Below are positions 41,789 through 50,381 of a stretch of 64,000 nt of DNA, piece after piece. The stretch is from Lewinellaceae bacterium. GTDB taxonomy: Bacteria; Bacteroidota; Bacteroidia; Chitinophagales; Saprospiraceae. The notes under the pieces were generated by a model. The model ran no database searches. It was not told the DNA's origin and saw only the letters and a list, made by a program, of their open reading frames with translations. The position numbers and the translations under genes were made by a program. Position 1 is the stretch's first letter; each line of letters begins with the position of its first letter. The stretch spans positions 21,881-85,880 of the forward strand of contig JACJYB010000018.1 in assembly GCA_020636355.1 (NCBI GenBank), written 5' to 3'.

Positions 41789-42302
41789 CTGTTAGCATCA
41801 GTTCAGTGATGTCTTGTGGTTTACTGTATAAGGCGGGTATCGCAGGACAGATGATGGCTCCGGCACGGGTAAGGCGAACCATGTTCTCCAGATGGATCAG
41901 ATTCAGGGGAGTTTCCCGGGGTACCAGGATTAATTTACGTCGCTCCTTGAGGATCACGTCGGCTGCCCTGGTAGTCAGGTCATCGGAATATCCATGTGCT
42001 ATCCTTCCCAACAATCCCATTGAACAGGGAATCACGATCATCGTCCGGTATTGTGCTGATCCGCTTGCAAAGGGAGCATTAAAGTCCTGCTTTTCGTAAA
42101 AATCAAACGGATAGCTCTTACGAAAATCATCCTCGCCGATTTCCAATTTCCAATTGGTCAGGGCATTATCCGAGTAAGTAACGCCAATACGCTCCCATTG
42201 ATCTGAAAATTCGATCAATCGGTCAAAGAGCAATTTGGCATACCATGCTCCGGAGGCACCTCCTAAAGCGACAATCAATTTGTGTCCGGATGTTGCCGGC
42301 AT
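41727..42302 (-). CDS. ubiX: Flavin prenyltransferase UbiX
   Basis: Makes prenylated FMN, the cofactor of UbiD-type decarboxylases. The 191 residues show the flavoprotein fold: KLIVALGGASGAWYAKLLFDRL (Rossmann-like start with the GASGA loop), TYSDNAL, FASGSAQYRTMIVIPCSMGLLGRIAHGYSDDLTTRAADVILKERRKLILVPRETPL (given in parts; includes the conserved PCSMGLLGRIA and RETPL) and GAIICPAIPALY. No ubiD is in the window. The 3' end overlaps the convergent BrkB gene by 62 nt. Confidence 0.94.
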   Translation of the reverse strand: MPATSGHKLIVALGGASGAWYAKLLFDRLIEFSDQWERIGVTYSDNALTNWKLEIGEDDFRKSYPFDFYEKQDFNAPFASGSAQYRTMIVIPCSMGLLGRIAHGYSDDLTTRAADVILKERRKLILVPRETPLNLIHLENMVRLTRAGAIICPAIPALYSKPQDITELMLTVIDRVLDLSGFQVSTYRWQE

Positions 42303-42493
42303 GTTTGAGTTTTATGAACGGAAAGATAACCTACCGGAAAGAAATTCAGGGCAAAAATGAAGCACTTACACATTACAAACAATCATAAATTATAAATTTC
42401 ACTAAAAAAGTTCATTACATATTTTGATTAATTGTAATATTTCATAGTTTTGTCACACAATCATATTACAAGATATTATAATATTTGTACGTT

Positions 42494-42844
42494 ATGAGGC
42501 AACATTTACTAACCGGCGGGGTACTGATTGCACTGGCAGTCGTCTTCATACAAAGTTATACGCCATTTATGGGCAGACAAGCCAAGGGCATTGCCATCCT
42601 GGAGGAAGGACCTTTTGTGGTTTACCAGAACACCGGAGCAGACCGCTTGACCATCACCGTGGATAATCCTTTCGACATCATTCACGTAGGCATGCGCAAT
42701 CGTCAGGACCAACCGGTTATCATCGATCCCCAACCCAGTTCTTCCGGTTGGCAGGTGGACCTAAAGAAAATGCCGGTCGGGATGTATACCCTGACCCTGG
42801 ACGGAGGCGGTGAAAAATACGCCGTGCCCGTAGCACATCGATAG
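42494..42844 (+). CDS. Small secreted protein, beta-sandwich type
   Basis: A 116-residue exported protein. I use the ATG at 42494; an in-frame TTG at 42485 also exists. Signal sequence MRQHLLTGGVLIALAVVFIQSY, then a short beta-rich mature part (GPFVVYQNTGADRLTITVDNPF, GWQVDLKKMPVGMYTLTLDGG, YAVPVAHR) that resembles the Ig-like C-terminal DUF3244/T9SS sorting type domain, where ADRLTITV and MPVGMYTL occupy the usual strand positions. Alone and followed by a convergent folC. Confidence 0.72.
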   Translation: MRQHLLTGGVLIALAVVFIQSYTPFMGRQAKGIAILEEGPFVVYQNTGADRLTITVDNPFDIIHVGMRNRQDQPVIIDPQPSSSGWQVDLKKMPVGMYTLTLDGGGEKYAVPVAHR

Positions 42845-42890
42845 CAATATTCCTTTTTATAGTTTAAATCACTTAGGTGATAATAGAACC

Positions 42891-44189
42891 CTAGAGCACC
42901 TCCGCGACCACGAAGGTGCTCCCTCCAACAAAAATGAGATCCTTGGAACTGGCCGTTTGCTTTGCAGCGGCCAATCCTTTATTTACGGAGGAATAGGGTT
43001 TTCCTTTCAAGCCAATCTCCCGGGCCTTGCTGGCAACTTCGCCGGCAGGTAGTGCTCGTGGGACTTTTGCCTGGACAAAATAATATTTTCCTGTCGAAGG
43101 AAAAAGTTGTAACATTTCTTCAATCGCCTTGTCCCTGACAAATCCCAGCACAAAATGGATCTGAGGGTAGTCTAATGCCCGGATAGCTTCCAGTACACCT
43201 GAAATACCCTCTTCATTGTGCGCGCTGTCGGTCAGGATATCGGGCTCTTCATCTAGCCATTGCCACCGGCCCTGATATTGGGTTAATTCCTTCAACTGCC
43301 GGACGCCTTGAATAAATGCGCTTCCCTGCAGTTTAAAATAGTCTTGCAACACCTGCCAGGCGGCCAGGGAAATCATGGTATTCTCTGCGATAAACGGGCC
43401 CATAGCCGGCACGACGGCCTGACCGTAATACTGGTCTTTTACATACAATTCAAGGGTCGATCCTTTGTGGTTTTGTCCGGCAACCTCAATCCGGACTAAT
43501 TGCTCGGCTTCAATAAGTAGAGCATGCTGTTGCTTCGCTTCTTCTGTAAACACATCAAGCACTTCCTTCGAACACGGACCAATCACAACTGGTTTTCCTG
43601 GCTTGATGATCCCTGCTTTTTCGCGTGCAATTTTAGGCAAGGTATCTCCCAGGAAAGCCATATGATCAAAATGGACTCCGGTAATAACCGAAAGCACGGG
43701 GTCAACCACATTGGTCGAGTCCAATCTGCCTCCCAGGCCGGTCTCGATCACGGCGACATCCACCTTTGCCTCCCTGAAATACTGAAACGCCATCAGGGTC
43801 GATAATTCAAAAAAAGAAGGATGCAGCTCATCAACCAAGGGAAAAGTTTGCCTGATCATGGCTTTGACGCGCGCCCTGGGTATCAGCATTCCGTTCACTT
43901 TAATGCGTTCCCGAAAATCTTTGTAATGCGGAGAAGTATGCAGCCCCACCTTAAGCCCCCCCGCCTGGAGTGCAGCGGCCAGCAAATGGCTCACCGTACC
44001 TTTTCCATTAGTCCCTGCAATATGCACCACCGGATAGCTGAACTGCGGATTTCCAAAGGCCTGACAAAGCGCCCGGATATTATCCAGGGAATACTTCAGC
44101 GCAGGTGAACCAATCCGTTGAAACATCGGCAGCTGGCGATACAGCCATTCCAATATATCCCTGTAACGATTTGACTCGGGGTATTCCAT
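42891..44189 (-). CDS. folC: Bifunctional folylpolyglutamate/dihydrofolate synthase
   Basis: Adds glutamate to folates and to dihydropteroate. The start at 44189 (MEYPESNRYRDILEWLYRQLP) fits the family and lies 19 nt from a -7 promoter element; the open frame extends further upstream. The 432-residue Mur-ligase fold has the P-loop HIAGTNGKGTVSHLL (about 67-82), LHTSPHYKDFRERIKVNG, the Mg-binding ETGLGGRLDSTNVVDP, SVITGVHFDHMAFLG, EKAGIIKPGKPVVIG and the C-terminal DSAHNEEGI and FVGGSTFVVAEVL. All functional motifs are intact. Confidence 0.95.
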   Translation of the reverse strand: MEYPESNRYRDILEWLYRQLPMFQRIGSPALKYSLDNIRALCQAFGNPQFSYPVVHIAGTNGKGTVSHLLAAALQAGGLKVGLHTSPHYKDFRERIKVNGMLIPRARVKAMIRQTFPLVDELHPSFFELSTLMAFQYFREAKVDVAVIETGLGGRLDSTNVVDPVLSVITGVHFDHMAFLGDTLPKIAREKAGIIKPGKPVVIGPCSKEVLDVFTEEAKQQHALLIEAEQLVRIEVAGQNHKGSTLELYVKDQYYGQAVVPAMGPFIAENTMISLAAWQVLQDYFKLQGSAFIQGVRQLKELTQYQGRWQWLDEEPDILTDSAHNEEGISGVLEAIRALDYPQIHFVLGFVRDKAIEEMLQLFPSTGKYYFVQAKVPRALPAGEVASKAREIGLKGKPYSSVNKGLAAAKQTASSKDLIFVGGSTFVVAEVL

Positions 44190-44207
44190 CCTCGTGATTG
44201 ATCGTGG

Positions 44208-44215
44208 CAAAGGTA
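44208..44215 (-). promoter_or_regulatory. -7 promoter element for folC
   Basis: Reads TACCTTTG on the minus strand, an exact TAnnTTTG match; it lies 19 nt before the folC start and supports that start. Confidence 0.6.
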
Positions 44216-44312
44216 AGTCGCAATCCACGACAAGCGGTAGAGCTCCTGCCGAAATTTCTCCGTTCAACCCTGACCCAGGAAATGTGGCATAGTTATTGGG
44301 TAGATGATACAT

Positions 44313-44479
44313 ATCGCATAAAAGATATGCGATTTATACCTCAAGACATCCTATTTCGTGTTCATAAACCCGTTTCCATCTGATTTTCAGCGGGTATGTA
44401 TAAAGATACCTACCCAAGCAAATACCATCCGCTGCAAACCCCGAGAACAATTTCAGGCTCCCTACCCGGAGCCTTTTTT
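44313..44479 (+). ncRNA. Candidate structured small RNA with terminator (unproven)
   Basis: Between folC and araA lies a stretch without a gene but with three ordered hairpins on the plus strand. (1) ATCGCATA at 44313-44320 with TATGCGAT at 44326-44333. (2) CAGCGG at 44388-44393 with CCGCTG at 44429-44434, which competes with an inner GGGTATGTAT/ATACCTACCC hairpin (44392-44415). (3) A strong terminator: AGGCTCC 44455-44461, GGAGCCT 44468-44474, then six T. The terminator points away from any plus-strand gene upstream, so an independent short transcript of about 170 nt is the simplest explanation. No known family is recognised and no promoter is clear. Confidence 0.35.
44455..44479 (+). terminator. 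Intrinsic terminator on the plus strand
   Basis: AGGCTCC/GGAGCCT stem with 6-nt loop, followed by TTTTTT. No plus-strand protein gene lies upstream nearby (nearest is 42494-42844, 1.6 kb away). Confidence 0.75.
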
Positions 44480-44520
44480 ATGCTTACCTGCTTCGATTGA
44501 TTACGCTATGACCTGTTAGT

Positions 44521-46029
44521 CTATGCTTTCAGATGGTAATAAAGCTGATTCCACCGCAATTCATTTTTAAATGTTTGAATTTGAGTCATTCGGTCAATAA
44601 CCACCAACTCAAAGTCTGCGATGTCGGCAAAATCCTCGAGATACTCCAATGTGAGGGATTGACTGAAGCAGGTATGATGCGCGCCGCCAGCCAGGATCCA
44701 GGCCCCGGCAGCAGTCGCCAGGTCCGGATGTGGCTTCCACAATACCCGCGCCACCGGCAAGTTGGGCATCGGTTGAGGTACCTTGACCCCATCCACCGTA
44801 TTAACCAGTAATCTGAATCTTGAACCCATATCAATGAGTGAAGCATTTAACCCGGGTCCGGCATCGCCATCAAACACGAGCCGTACCGGATCTGCTTTAC
44901 CCCCTATCCCGAGCGGATGAATTTCGCATTTTGGTTTCTGTGAGCTAATGGACGGACAGATTTCCAGCATATGTGCACCAAGAACCATTTCATTCCCCGG
45001 CTCAAAGTGGTACGTATAATCCTCCATAAACGAATTGCCTCCGGACAAGCCATATCCCATGACCTTCATGGCACGGACCAGAGCAGCAGTTTTCCAGTCC
45101 CCTTCCGCCCCAAAGCCATAGCCATCCGCCATCAATCGCTGGACTGCAATACCTGGTAACTGTACCAGGCCATGCAGATCTTCGAAAGTATCCGTAAAGG
45201 CAGAAAATCCACCTGCCGTAAGGAACGATCGCAATCCGGACTCTATTCTGGCCGCTTCTTTCAGGGAAGATTGTTTACTTCCGCCAGGGCCTAATTCCGG
45301 CATTACCTCATACGACTCCTGGTATTCCTGAACCAAAGATTCAACATCCGGCTCCGACACAGACCTGATGTGCTCAATAAGATCCCCTACTCCATATCCA
45401 TTAACCGAAAAGCCCAATTGCATCTGGGCTCCTACCTTATTCCCTTCCGTCACAGCTACCTGCCTCATATTATCTCCGAAACGGGCCACCTTCATCACTT
45501 GCATCTCCTGCCAGGCAGCAGCAACTCGAGACCACACTGCGATGCGATCCTGGACATCAGGCTGTTCCCAATGACCGACCACTACTTTGCGGTGCACGTC
45601 CATACGGGCGTTGATAAAACCAAACTCCCTGCCACCGTGAGCCGACTGATTTAAATTCATAAAATCCATATCGATTCCGGACCACGGAATGTCCCGGTTA
45701 AACTGGGTGTGCAGATGCAGGTAAGGCTTTTGCAGGATTTTCAAACCCTGTATCCACATCTTTGCCGGTGAAAAGGTATGCATCCACGCGACCAGTCCAA
45801 TGCAGGAATCCGCTGAGTTAGCTTCAAGCATCAACCGGGTTATGGCCTCCGGTGTCGTCAGGACCGGCTTGTGAATGATAGAAACGGGAATTCTGCCGGC
45901 TTGATTCAGATGCGTGACAATCGTCTTACTGTGATCGTCTACCTGTTTTAACGGGCCCGCCCCATAAAGGTGCTGGCTCCCCGTAATGAACCATATTTCC
46001 CGATGAACAAATGGATTTCCTAACTGCAT
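44521..46029 (-). CDS. araA: L-arabinose isomerase
   Basis: Converts L-arabinose to L-ribulose. The 502-residue protein shows the AraA pattern: FWITGSQHLYG-type start (WFITGSQHLYGAGPL), CIGLVAWMHTFSPAKMWI, LHTQFNRDIPWSGIDMDFMNLNQSAHGGREFG (in parts), VVGHWE, MRQVAVTEGNKVGAQMQLG, the metal-binding Glu in YGFGAEGDWKTA and SFMEDYTYH, and the late HHT in GGAHHTCFS. It is the last gene of the arabinose operon, 1 nt after the symporter stop. Confidence 0.96.
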   Translation of the reverse strand: MQLGNPFVHREIWFITGSQHLYGAGPLKQVDDHSKTIVTHLNQAGRIPVSIIHKPVLTTPEAITRLMLEANSADSCIGLVAWMHTFSPAKMWIQGLKILQKPYLHLHTQFNRDIPWSGIDMDFMNLNQSAHGGREFGFINARMDVHRKVVVGHWEQPDVQDRIAVWSRVAAAWQEMQVMKVARFGDNMRQVAVTEGNKVGAQMQLGFSVNGYGVGDLIEHIRSVSEPDVESLVQEYQESYEVMPELGPGGSKQSSLKEAARIESGLRSFLTAGGFSAFTDTFEDLHGLVQLPGIAVQRLMADGYGFGAEGDWKTAALVRAMKVMGYGLSGGNSFMEDYTYHFEPGNEMVLGAHMLEICPSISSQKPKCEIHPLGIGGKADPVRLVFDGDAGPGLNASLIDMGSRFRLLVNTVDGVKVPQPMPNLPVARVLWKPHPDLATAAGAWILAGGAHHTCFSQSLTLEYLEDFADIADFELVVIDRMTQIQTFKNELRWNQLYYHLKA

Positions 46030-46030
46030 A

Positions 46031-47650
46031 TCAACCGTTGAAAGAACTCATGACAAATACCACAATGCCAACAACCAACACACTCGCAACGACATCTCCC
46101 AGATGATAACTGTTGCGATTCTCTTCCCGCTGCTCCTTAGTCAAAGTACCGAAAGTCAATCCACGCAATTTCTCGTAGGAAGGAACTTCAGACAGCAAAC
46201 TGACCACAATGGTGATTAGGATCGACACCAGGAAAAACCAGGCGGCGAACGTGAGGAAGTTCATATTTCCCAGGGTATGCAGAATACTTCCCGGCTCAAA
46301 ATGATTCTTGGATAGTTCCAGGGAAATGCGGATAACCCCGATGACCAAACCGGAAACCAGGGTTGCCATAGCTCCTCGCTTATTGATGCGTTTCCAAAAA
46401 ATCCCAAGTAAAAATACCGAAGTGATGGGCGGCGCTATATAGGACTGAACGGACTGAAGGTATTCATAGAGAACACCGGAAATGTTCTGCATAATAGGTA
46501 TCCACAAGATGCCGGCAATGACCACCAGGATGGTTGCATACCGGCCAACGGTAACCAATTTTTTCTGGGGAGCGTCAGGGTTCAGCTTTTGATAGATGTC
46601 TACTGTAAACAGGGTGGAACAGGAATTAAAGACGGATGCCAATGAACTCATCAGGGCAGCAAGCAAACCTGCCGCTACCAATCCGCGCAGTCCGGCAGGC
46701 ATGATATAGGTCATCAATGAAGGAAAGGCCTGGTCCGGGGTATCCCAGTTCAATACGCCCTGCTGCTTCAATGCCAGTGCAATGACTCCGGGAATCAGAA
46801 AAATAAAAACGGGCATTAGTTTCAAAAATCCGCCCCAGATCGTACCACGGCGTCCTTCGGTGATGTTTTTAGCGGTCAGCGCCCTTTGGACGATGTATTG
46901 ATCGGTGCACCAGTACCAGATCCCTACGACCGAACTGGTTATTACCAGGCTTGGCCATGGATAGTCCGGATCACTGGCCGATCTCCACATGTCAAAATAC
47001 GATGGTCCAACCTGAGCCTTTAATGCCCCCCAGCCTCCTACTGCCTGCAGTCCCAGGATCGTCAAAAGTCCTGCTCCCAGGATAAGGATAATGGTCTGTA
47101 CCGCTTCTGTATAGACCACGGCACGCATTCCACCCAGCACGGTGTATATCCCGGTGAGAATAACCGTTGACAACGCGCCGGCCCAAAAATCAATGTGCAA
47201 CAAGGTGGAAATGACAATACCTCCCGCATAGACCGTCACCGAGACTTTGGTCAATACGTAGGCAATCAGAGAGAAAATCGAAAGAAACCACCTAGTATTC
47301 GGGCTAAATCTTTTTTCCAGAAATTCAGGCATGGTGAAGACACCGGCCCGCTGATAGAACGGTAAAAATACCCATCCCAGCATCAGCACCACCCAGGCGT
47401 GCAGTTCGTAGATAAGGAGCGGCATCTTGTTGGATGCACCCGTTCCCGCCAATCCGACGACATGCTCCGAGCCAATATTGGAAGCGAATATAGAGGCTCC
47501 GACTACAAACCAACCGATGTTCCTGCCGGCAAGAAAATAATCTTCGGTATCCTTGTTCTTCTGCAGGATGACCCAAATAGCGATCCCGAAGAGTACGGCG
47601 AAATACAATCCCAATACTACCCAATCCAGGGTTTCAAAACTTGATTCCAT
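46031..47650 (-). CDS. Sodium/solute symporter (SGLT family), probable arabinose transporter
   Basis: Inner-membrane Na+/sugar symporter with 539 residues and about 13-14 membrane spans. The family motifs are visible: FLAGRNIGWFVVGASIFASNIGSEHVVGLAGTGA (in the first helices, with SNIGSEH), AYVLTKVSVTVYAGG, GGMRAVVYTEAVQ, WYWCTDQYIVQRAL and AGLLAALMSSLASVFNSCSTLFT. This matches the SGLT branch that carries sugars. Its position between araD and araA makes L-arabinose (or arabino-oligosaccharide-derived sugar) the likely substrate. Confidence 0.93.
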   Translation of the reverse strand: MESSFETLDWVVLGLYFAVLFGIAIWVILQKNKDTEDYFLAGRNIGWFVVGASIFASNIGSEHVVGLAGTGASNKMPLLIYELHAWVVLMLGWVFLPFYQRAGVFTMPEFLEKRFSPNTRWFLSIFSLIAYVLTKVSVTVYAGGIVISTLLHIDFWAGALSTVILTGIYTVLGGMRAVVYTEAVQTIILILGAGLLTILGLQAVGGWGALKAQVGPSYFDMWRSASDPDYPWPSLVITSSVVGIWYWCTDQYIVQRALTAKNITEGRRGTIWGGFLKLMPVFIFLIPGVIALALKQQGVLNWDTPDQAFPSLMTYIMPAGLRGLVAAGLLAALMSSLASVFNSCSTLFTVDIYQKLNPDAPQKKLVTVGRYATILVVIAGILWIPIMQNISGVLYEYLQSVQSYIAPPITSVFLLGIFWKRINKRGAMATLVSGLVIGVIRISLELSKNHFEPGSILHTLGNMNFLTFAAWFFLVSILITIVVSLLSEVPSYEKLRGLTFGTLTKEQREENRNSYHLGDVVASVLVVGIVVFVMSSFNG

Positions 47651-47681
47651 AATGCTGACTGATGAGTGTTATAAATCTGAA

Positions 47682-48380
47682 TTATTCCTGTCCATAATAC
47701 GCATTTTTCCCATGCTTACGCTCATAATGTTTCCGTATCAACGCGTCTTTGAGCCGGGGCACATCCGGTCGTACGCTATGCGCTATCCAGGCCATCTGAG
47801 CGATCTGTTCAAGTACCGCGCTATTGTAAACAGCCTTTGCCACGGTTTTTCCCCAGGTGAATGGGGCATGGTTGGCTACGAGAACCATTTCAACTTCCTC
47901 CGGGAGATAGTCCCTTCGCTTAAAATCATTCAGGATTTGAAATCCGGTTTCATGTTCATAATTGCCCTGGATCATTTCATCATCCATAACCGGAGCACAG
48001 GGTATGTCAACCGTCAGGTGATCCGCATGGGTCGTACCTAAAATGGGTATATCAAGCTGAGTTTGAGCCCATGAAGTCGCATAGGTACTATGGGTATGGA
48101 CAATGCCTCCCAGGGTGCTCCATTGCCGGTACAGGACAGCATGCGTTTCGGTATCTGAGGAAGGCCTGAGCCGGCCAGACACCACTTTCCCTTCCAAATC
48201 CACCAGAACCATATCATCAGGTCGTAAATCGGCATAGGGAACCCCGCTTGGTTTAATGGCAAAAATTCCCTTGTCCCGATCGATGGCGCTGGCATTTCCG
48301 AAGGTAAACAAAACCAGTCCCAGGGCTGGCAACTGCATATTGGCTTCGTAAGCTTCCGCTTTCAGATCGTCAAATTTCAT
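47682..48380 (-). CDS. araD: L-ribulose-5-phosphate 4-epimerase
   Basis: Class II aldolase-fold enzyme making D-xylulose 5-phosphate. The 232 residues show FTFGNASAIDRDKGIFAIKPSGVPY (substrate phosphate loop), DLEGKVVSGRLRPSSDTETHAVLYRQW, the zinc ligands in GGIVHTHSTYATSWAQ and GTTHADHL, and VLVANHAPFTWG with the third His. Its start overlaps the araB stop by 4 nt (ATGA). Confidence 0.96.
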   Translation of the reverse strand: MKFDDLKAEAYEANMQLPALGLVLFTFGNASAIDRDKGIFAIKPSGVPYADLRPDDMVLVDLEGKVVSGRLRPSSDTETHAVLYRQWSTLGGIVHTHSTYATSWAQTQLDIPILGTTHADHLTVDIPCAPVMDDEMIQGNYEHETGFQILNDFKRRDYLPEEVEMVLVANHAPFTWGKTVAKAVYNSAVLEQIAQMAWIAHSVRPDVPRLKDALIRKHYERKHGKNAYYGQE

Positions 48381-50080
48381 CCTTTCTGATTTTGAAAATA
48401 GGATTCCAATTGATCACCGATCAAGACGTAATTCCGGTAAATCTGCTCATAGACCGGAACCATGAGCGGGTCCGGATTATAGATAGCATCAAATCCGCTT
48501 CCCATCCGCTCCATGGCGGCTGGAACCGAATGATAAAGATTGGCCGCTGTGGCTGCAAACATAGCCGCTCCGAGTGCGCAGGTTTGCTCCGACCGGGCAA
48601 TTTTGATCGGCCGGTTCAGCACATTGGCCATGGTCTGCATGATGAATGGCGCCTTTTTCGCAACGCCTCCCAAGCCGATTATCCCTTCGATCGGAATCCC
48701 TTCATCAATAAACCGGTCTACAATCCTTTTGGCCCCAAAGCAAGTTGCTTCCACCAGTGCGCGAAATAAAGCTCCGGCACCAGTGCCCAATGACAATCCG
48801 ACGATGGCTCCCTTTAATGATTGATTGGCATCCGGAGTTCTCCTTCCGTTAAGCCAATCGAGAGCAACCGGTCCGGTCATCTCTGTGGGAACTGCTTCAG
48901 CCATGCGTGTTAATTCCGGGATCATTTGATCCGCAAGGGTTTGCAGAACCAGGTGTTTGGTTTGCTCGTCAAGATCCGGGCTGGCCATAATGATGGGTGT
49001 CACCGGTTCCAATAAGACCTGTTTAAACCAGGCATAGACATCTCCAAAGGCGGATTGACCAGCTTCCAGGCCTACCATACCGGGGATCACCGAACCATCA
49101 ACCTGACCACATATCCCCCGAACCAGGTGATCGCCAACCTCGTGACTGGGCGCTACCAGCATATCGCAGGTTGAGGTCCCCATCACTTTGGAAAGATGAT
49201 ACGGTTCTATTTGCCCGCCGACTGCTCCCATATGAGCATCAAAGGCACCGACGCTAACGACTACATCTGTTCCTAAACCCAGTCTGTCAGCCCAGTCTCC
49301 GGATAAAGTGCCGGCCGGAACTTCCGAAGTAAATGTATCCTGGTACAACCGTTCTCTGATTCCCTCTAGTTTTGAATCCAATGCAACTAAAAAAGCTTCT
49401 TCCGGCAAGCCTTGCCAGGAAGGATGCCACAAAGCCTTATGGCCTGCGGCGCACCTGGACCGCTTCAAAGCATGCACGTCCTGACCGCCGGTAAGTAAGA
49501 AAGGGATCCAATCGCAATGTTCCACCCAGGAGTAGGCCGCTTGAGCCACTGCTTCGTCCTGCCGGATTACATGCAGTATTTTGGCCCAAAACCATTCGGA
49601 TGAGTAAATACCACCTTCGTATTGCGTATAGTCGACTGCCCAGCTTTGACACAATGCATTGATCTCATCGGCCTCACTAATTGCTGTGTGGTCCTTCCAG
49701 AGGACAAACATTGCATTGGGGTTCTCAGTAAACCCGTCCACTAATGCCAGAGGTACGCCTGCCCGACTTACCGCCACAGGAGTGCTCCCGGTGGTATCTA
49801 TGGCAATACCCCGTACCAACTTCCGCTCTGATTCGGCAAGAACTCCAACCACGTCCCGGATTGTAAACTCCAGCCCCTCTATATAATCCAGAGGATGCTG
49901 CCGGAATTGGTTTATTCCTGGTTGACAATACAAGCCTTGCTTCCAGCGCGGGTAATAAAAAACGGAAGTAGCGATCTCTTCTCCGTCCTGAATACGAACT
50001 AATAATGAACGAACGCTATCGGTGCCAAAATCAACCCCGATCACATAATAGGGGGCTAATTGGTCATCACTTGGTGGCAT
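48377..50080 (-). CDS. araB: Ribulokinase
   Basis: FGGY-family kinase that phosphorylates L-ribulose. The 567 residues begin with the FGGY N-terminal ATPase motif (YVIGVDFGTDSVRSLLV), continue with GIAIDTTGSTPVAV, CDWIPFLLTG, KRSRCAAGHKALWH, and in the C-terminal half carry GLEAGQSAFGDVYAWF, DWLNGRRTPDANQSLKGAIVGL and GIIGLGGVAKKAPFIMQTMANVL (in parts) with the second nucleotide-binding loop. This is the first gene of the araB-araD-symporter-araA operon. Confidence 0.96.
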   Translation of the reverse strand: MPPSDDQLAPYYVIGVDFGTDSVRSLLVRIQDGEEIATSVFYYPRWKQGLYCQPGINQFRQHPLDYIEGLEFTIRDVVGVLAESERKLVRGIAIDTTGSTPVAVSRAGVPLALVDGFTENPNAMFVLWKDHTAISEADEINALCQSWAVDYTQYEGGIYSSEWFWAKILHVIRQDEAVAQAAYSWVEHCDWIPFLLTGGQDVHALKRSRCAAGHKALWHPSWQGLPEEAFLVALDSKLEGIRERLYQDTFTSEVPAGTLSGDWADRLGLGTDVVVSVGAFDAHMGAVGGQIEPYHLSKVMGTSTCDMLVAPSHEVGDHLVRGICGQVDGSVIPGMVGLEAGQSAFGDVYAWFKQVLLEPVTPIIMASPDLDEQTKHLVLQTLADQMIPELTRMAEAVPTEMTGPVALDWLNGRRTPDANQSLKGAIVGLSLGTGAGALFRALVEATCFGAKRIVDRFIDEGIPIEGIIGLGGVAKKAPFIMQTMANVLNRPIKIARSEQTCALGAAMFAATAANLYHSVPAAMERMGSGFDAIYNPDPLMVPVYEQIYRNYVLIGDQLESYFQNQKG

Positions 50081-50381
50081 TATTTGGAACAGTTACTGGT
50101 CATTGGATTGTTTTTCGGGCGGAAATGTATGGACACCACAACAACTCAATGCCTTTATACGCTCCACCGGCCAACAATTATAGCGAAAATAGTCCTGTAA
50201 TCAATTTTTTATTAGTGTAATCTTGACATTTATGCCAAAGCCGTTCAAAATGGCACTCGCCAAAAACGAACGAACAAATTTTCTTGCACAAAAGGCGCAC
50301 ATTGCCATACATTTCTTTACTATTCATGCATTTAACTGAATTATTTACTAAATTAATTGCATACCATAAAATCGAACGGAT
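50081..50381. other. Divergent promoter spacer (araB / secreted gene)
   Basis: 301 nt with no gene. It must hold promoters for the arabinose operon (minus) and the secreted protein gene (plus). TGTAATC occurs at 50196-50202 and 50216-50222, exactly 20 nt apart, a spacing of two helical turns that fits a regulator site. No exact TAnnTTTG box is seen. Confidence 0.5.

Noticed and set aside
44198..44383. 61-codon plus-strand open frame before the candidate RNA
   Set aside because: Starts inside the folC start region, overlaps the folC promoter and shows no domain or export features; a translated leader cannot be fully excluded.
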